Position numbers and translations under genes: made by a program. Positions 40,345 through 41,128 of a stretch of 41,128 bases of DNA are shown piece after piece (position 1 is the first letter of the stretch; each line of letters starts with the position of its first letter). The notes below the pieces were generated by a model, which was given only the letters and a program-made list of their open reading frames with translations, did not search any database and was not told where the DNA came from. This DNA is from Streptomyces sp. NRRL WC-3742 (GTDB lineage Bacteria; Actinomycetota; Actinomycetes; Streptomycetales; Streptomycetaceae), in the NCBI RefSeq assembly GCF_000720635.1, contig NZ_JOCF01000072.1:1-41128 (forward strand), read 5' to 3'.

Positions 40345-40474
40345 GGGCCGACTGGCCGACCGGCCGGGAAGTACGGGAATGTCGGGAAGCAGCCGTAGTC
40401 GCCGGGAACCGGGGCGGTGAGGGCGGCCGTGTAGGTTCGACGACCGACACGACCGAACCGAAAGGCTTCTCCCG

Positions 40475-41128
40475 GTGAACAAGCGACTGCTGACCGTACC
40501 CGCGCTCGGCGTGCTGCTCGCGTTCGGCGCCGTCGCCTGCGGCGACGACAACAGCAAGCAGCTGGAGTCCTGGGCGGCGAACGTCTGCGGTGCGGCCAAG
40601 GACCCGATCGCCCAGGCGCAGGCCGCGCTCGCGGACACGGCCCAGGTGAAGACCGGCGAGGCCCCCGCCGACCTGAAGAAGCGGCTCTCGACGGACATCG
40701 GGCGGCTCGCCAAGACCAACCAGGACCTCGCGGCCGCCATCGAGGCCGCCGGGGCACCCAAGGTGAGCGACGGCGACAAGCTGCAGAAGGACACCGTCGA
40801 CGAGCTGAAGAAGGCGGGCGACGGCTACCTGGACGTCCAGAAGAAGCTGGACGGGCTGCCCACCAACGACCAGTCCAAGTTCGCGGACGGGCTGAAGAGC
40901 GTGGGCGACCAGGTGCAGGGGCTGGCCAAACTGTCCACCCAGGCGCAGAGCAAGCTGCGCAGCGGTGACCTGGGCGCGGCGATGGCCAAGCAGGAGGGCT
41001 GCAAGGCCACCCCGCCCGGCGCCGCCCCCTCCGGTGCCGCCTCCTCCACCGCCTCGCCGAGCGGCGGCACCAGCGGCGCCCCCGCGACGCCGGGCGCCAC
41101 CCCGAGCGCCGGGGCCACCGGCGCACCC
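40475..41128 (+). CDS. Putative lipoprotein (3' end outside window)
   Basis: 218 codons are visible without a stop. GTG start at 40475 with GAAAGG about 12 nt upstream. N-terminal signal VNKRLLTVPALGVLLAFGAVACGD with a lipobox (AVAC), so it is exported and lipid-anchored. The mature part (WAANVCGAAKDPIAQAQAALAD ... KLQKDTVDELKKAGDGYLDVQKKL) is helical, with three cysteines after the lipid one or fewer. It ends in a Ser/Ala/Gly/Pro-rich tail. It resembles the small helical lipoproteins common downstream of bldG in Streptomyces; function unknown. Confidence 0.85.
   Translation, partial: MNKRLLTVPALGVLLAFGAVACGDDNSKQLESWAANVCGAAKDPIAQAQAALADTAQVKTGEAPADLKKRLSTDIGRLAKTNQDLAAAIEAAGAPKVSDGDKLQKDTVDELKKAGDGYLDVQKKLDGLPTNDQSKFADGLKSVGDQVQGLAKLSTQAQSKLRSGDLGAAMAKQEGCKATPPGAAPSGAASSTASPSGGTSGAPATPGATPSAGATGAP

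Noticed and set aside
40405..40437. ECF-sigma-like promoter (GGAAC ... GTT) before the lipoprotein
   Set aside because: Spacing of about 25 bases is too long for the known consensus.
39199..40794. Upstream extension of the helicase frame
   Set aside because: Antisense to bldG and its partner, which have well-supported starts and motifs.
40131..41126. Minus-strand 331-codon frame at the right edge
   Set aside because: Low-complexity Arg/Ser/Pro; the plus strand encodes a signal peptide with lipobox.

Overview
The window is very GC-rich actinobacterial chromosome, almost certainly Streptomycetaceae (Streptomyces or Kitasatospora). The evidence is pervasive G/C at third codon positions, many GTG starts and GTGA/ATGA stop-start overlaps, bldG with its downstream anti-sigma-like partner at the right end, and a gene order recognisable from Streptomyces and from the Mycobacterium tuberculosis Rv3674-Rv3649 block (nth, Nudix, marP, alpha/beta hydrolase, holin-like, acs, HAD phosphatase, ssd, tad genes, DECH helicase). 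Identifications come from reading translations and motifs; no database search was run.

Layout. 1-3618: end of nth (endonuclease III), a CoA-type Nudix hydrolase, a MarP-like membrane serine protease and a YdjM-type membrane hydrolase. 4089-7360 (minus strand): alpha/beta hydrolase, holin-like membrane protein, NhaA antiporter. 7742-9146: a beta-lactamase-fold serine hydrolase, a 12-bp tandem array and a strong bidirectional terminator shared with acs (9165-11120, minus). 11319-17588: a SulP-carbonic anhydrase fusion, a CooC/MinD-like ATPase, a degenerate Fic-like protein and a HAD phosphatase with a C-terminal membrane anchor. 18311-22850: the Tad/Flp pilus operon (ssd/tadZ-like, tadA, a 47-residue membrane peptide, tadB, tadC).

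The most striking feature follows. The flp-type pilin gene (DUF4244 family) is split in the middle of its conserved hydrophobic helix by an element of about 12.8 kb (about 22996-35837). Its 3' pilin fragment reappears at 35838-35939, directly before tadE and a second TadE-like gene. The element carries three co-oriented genes joined by GTGA overlaps: two tyrosine recombinases and a small HTH/coiled-coil protein. This is the tnpA-tnpB-tnpC plan of Tn554-family transposons. Its ends carry a 7-bp inverted repeat (GTTATCT) and an imperfect 22-bp subterminal inverted repeat built from GTAAGSCAA units.

The cargo has two modules. One is a minus-strand operon of three unrecognised DNA-binding-like proteins, also chained by GTGA overlaps. 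The other combines a soluble Hanks-type kinase, an MFS exporter, a PhyH-type 2-oxoglutarate dioxygenase, an unrecognised 143-residue protein, an RsbW-type ATPase and an HTH-TPR regulator with an internal Tat-like motif. It looks like a small, undescribed biosynthetic or modification locus with its own regulators.

36793-41128: a large DECH-box helicase of the tad neighbourhood, bldG, its anti-sigma-like partner, and the start of a lipoprotein gene that runs off the window. The insertion therefore both destroys the major pilin and separates tadABC from the minor-pilin genes, so the Tad pilus is probably not made unless the element excises.
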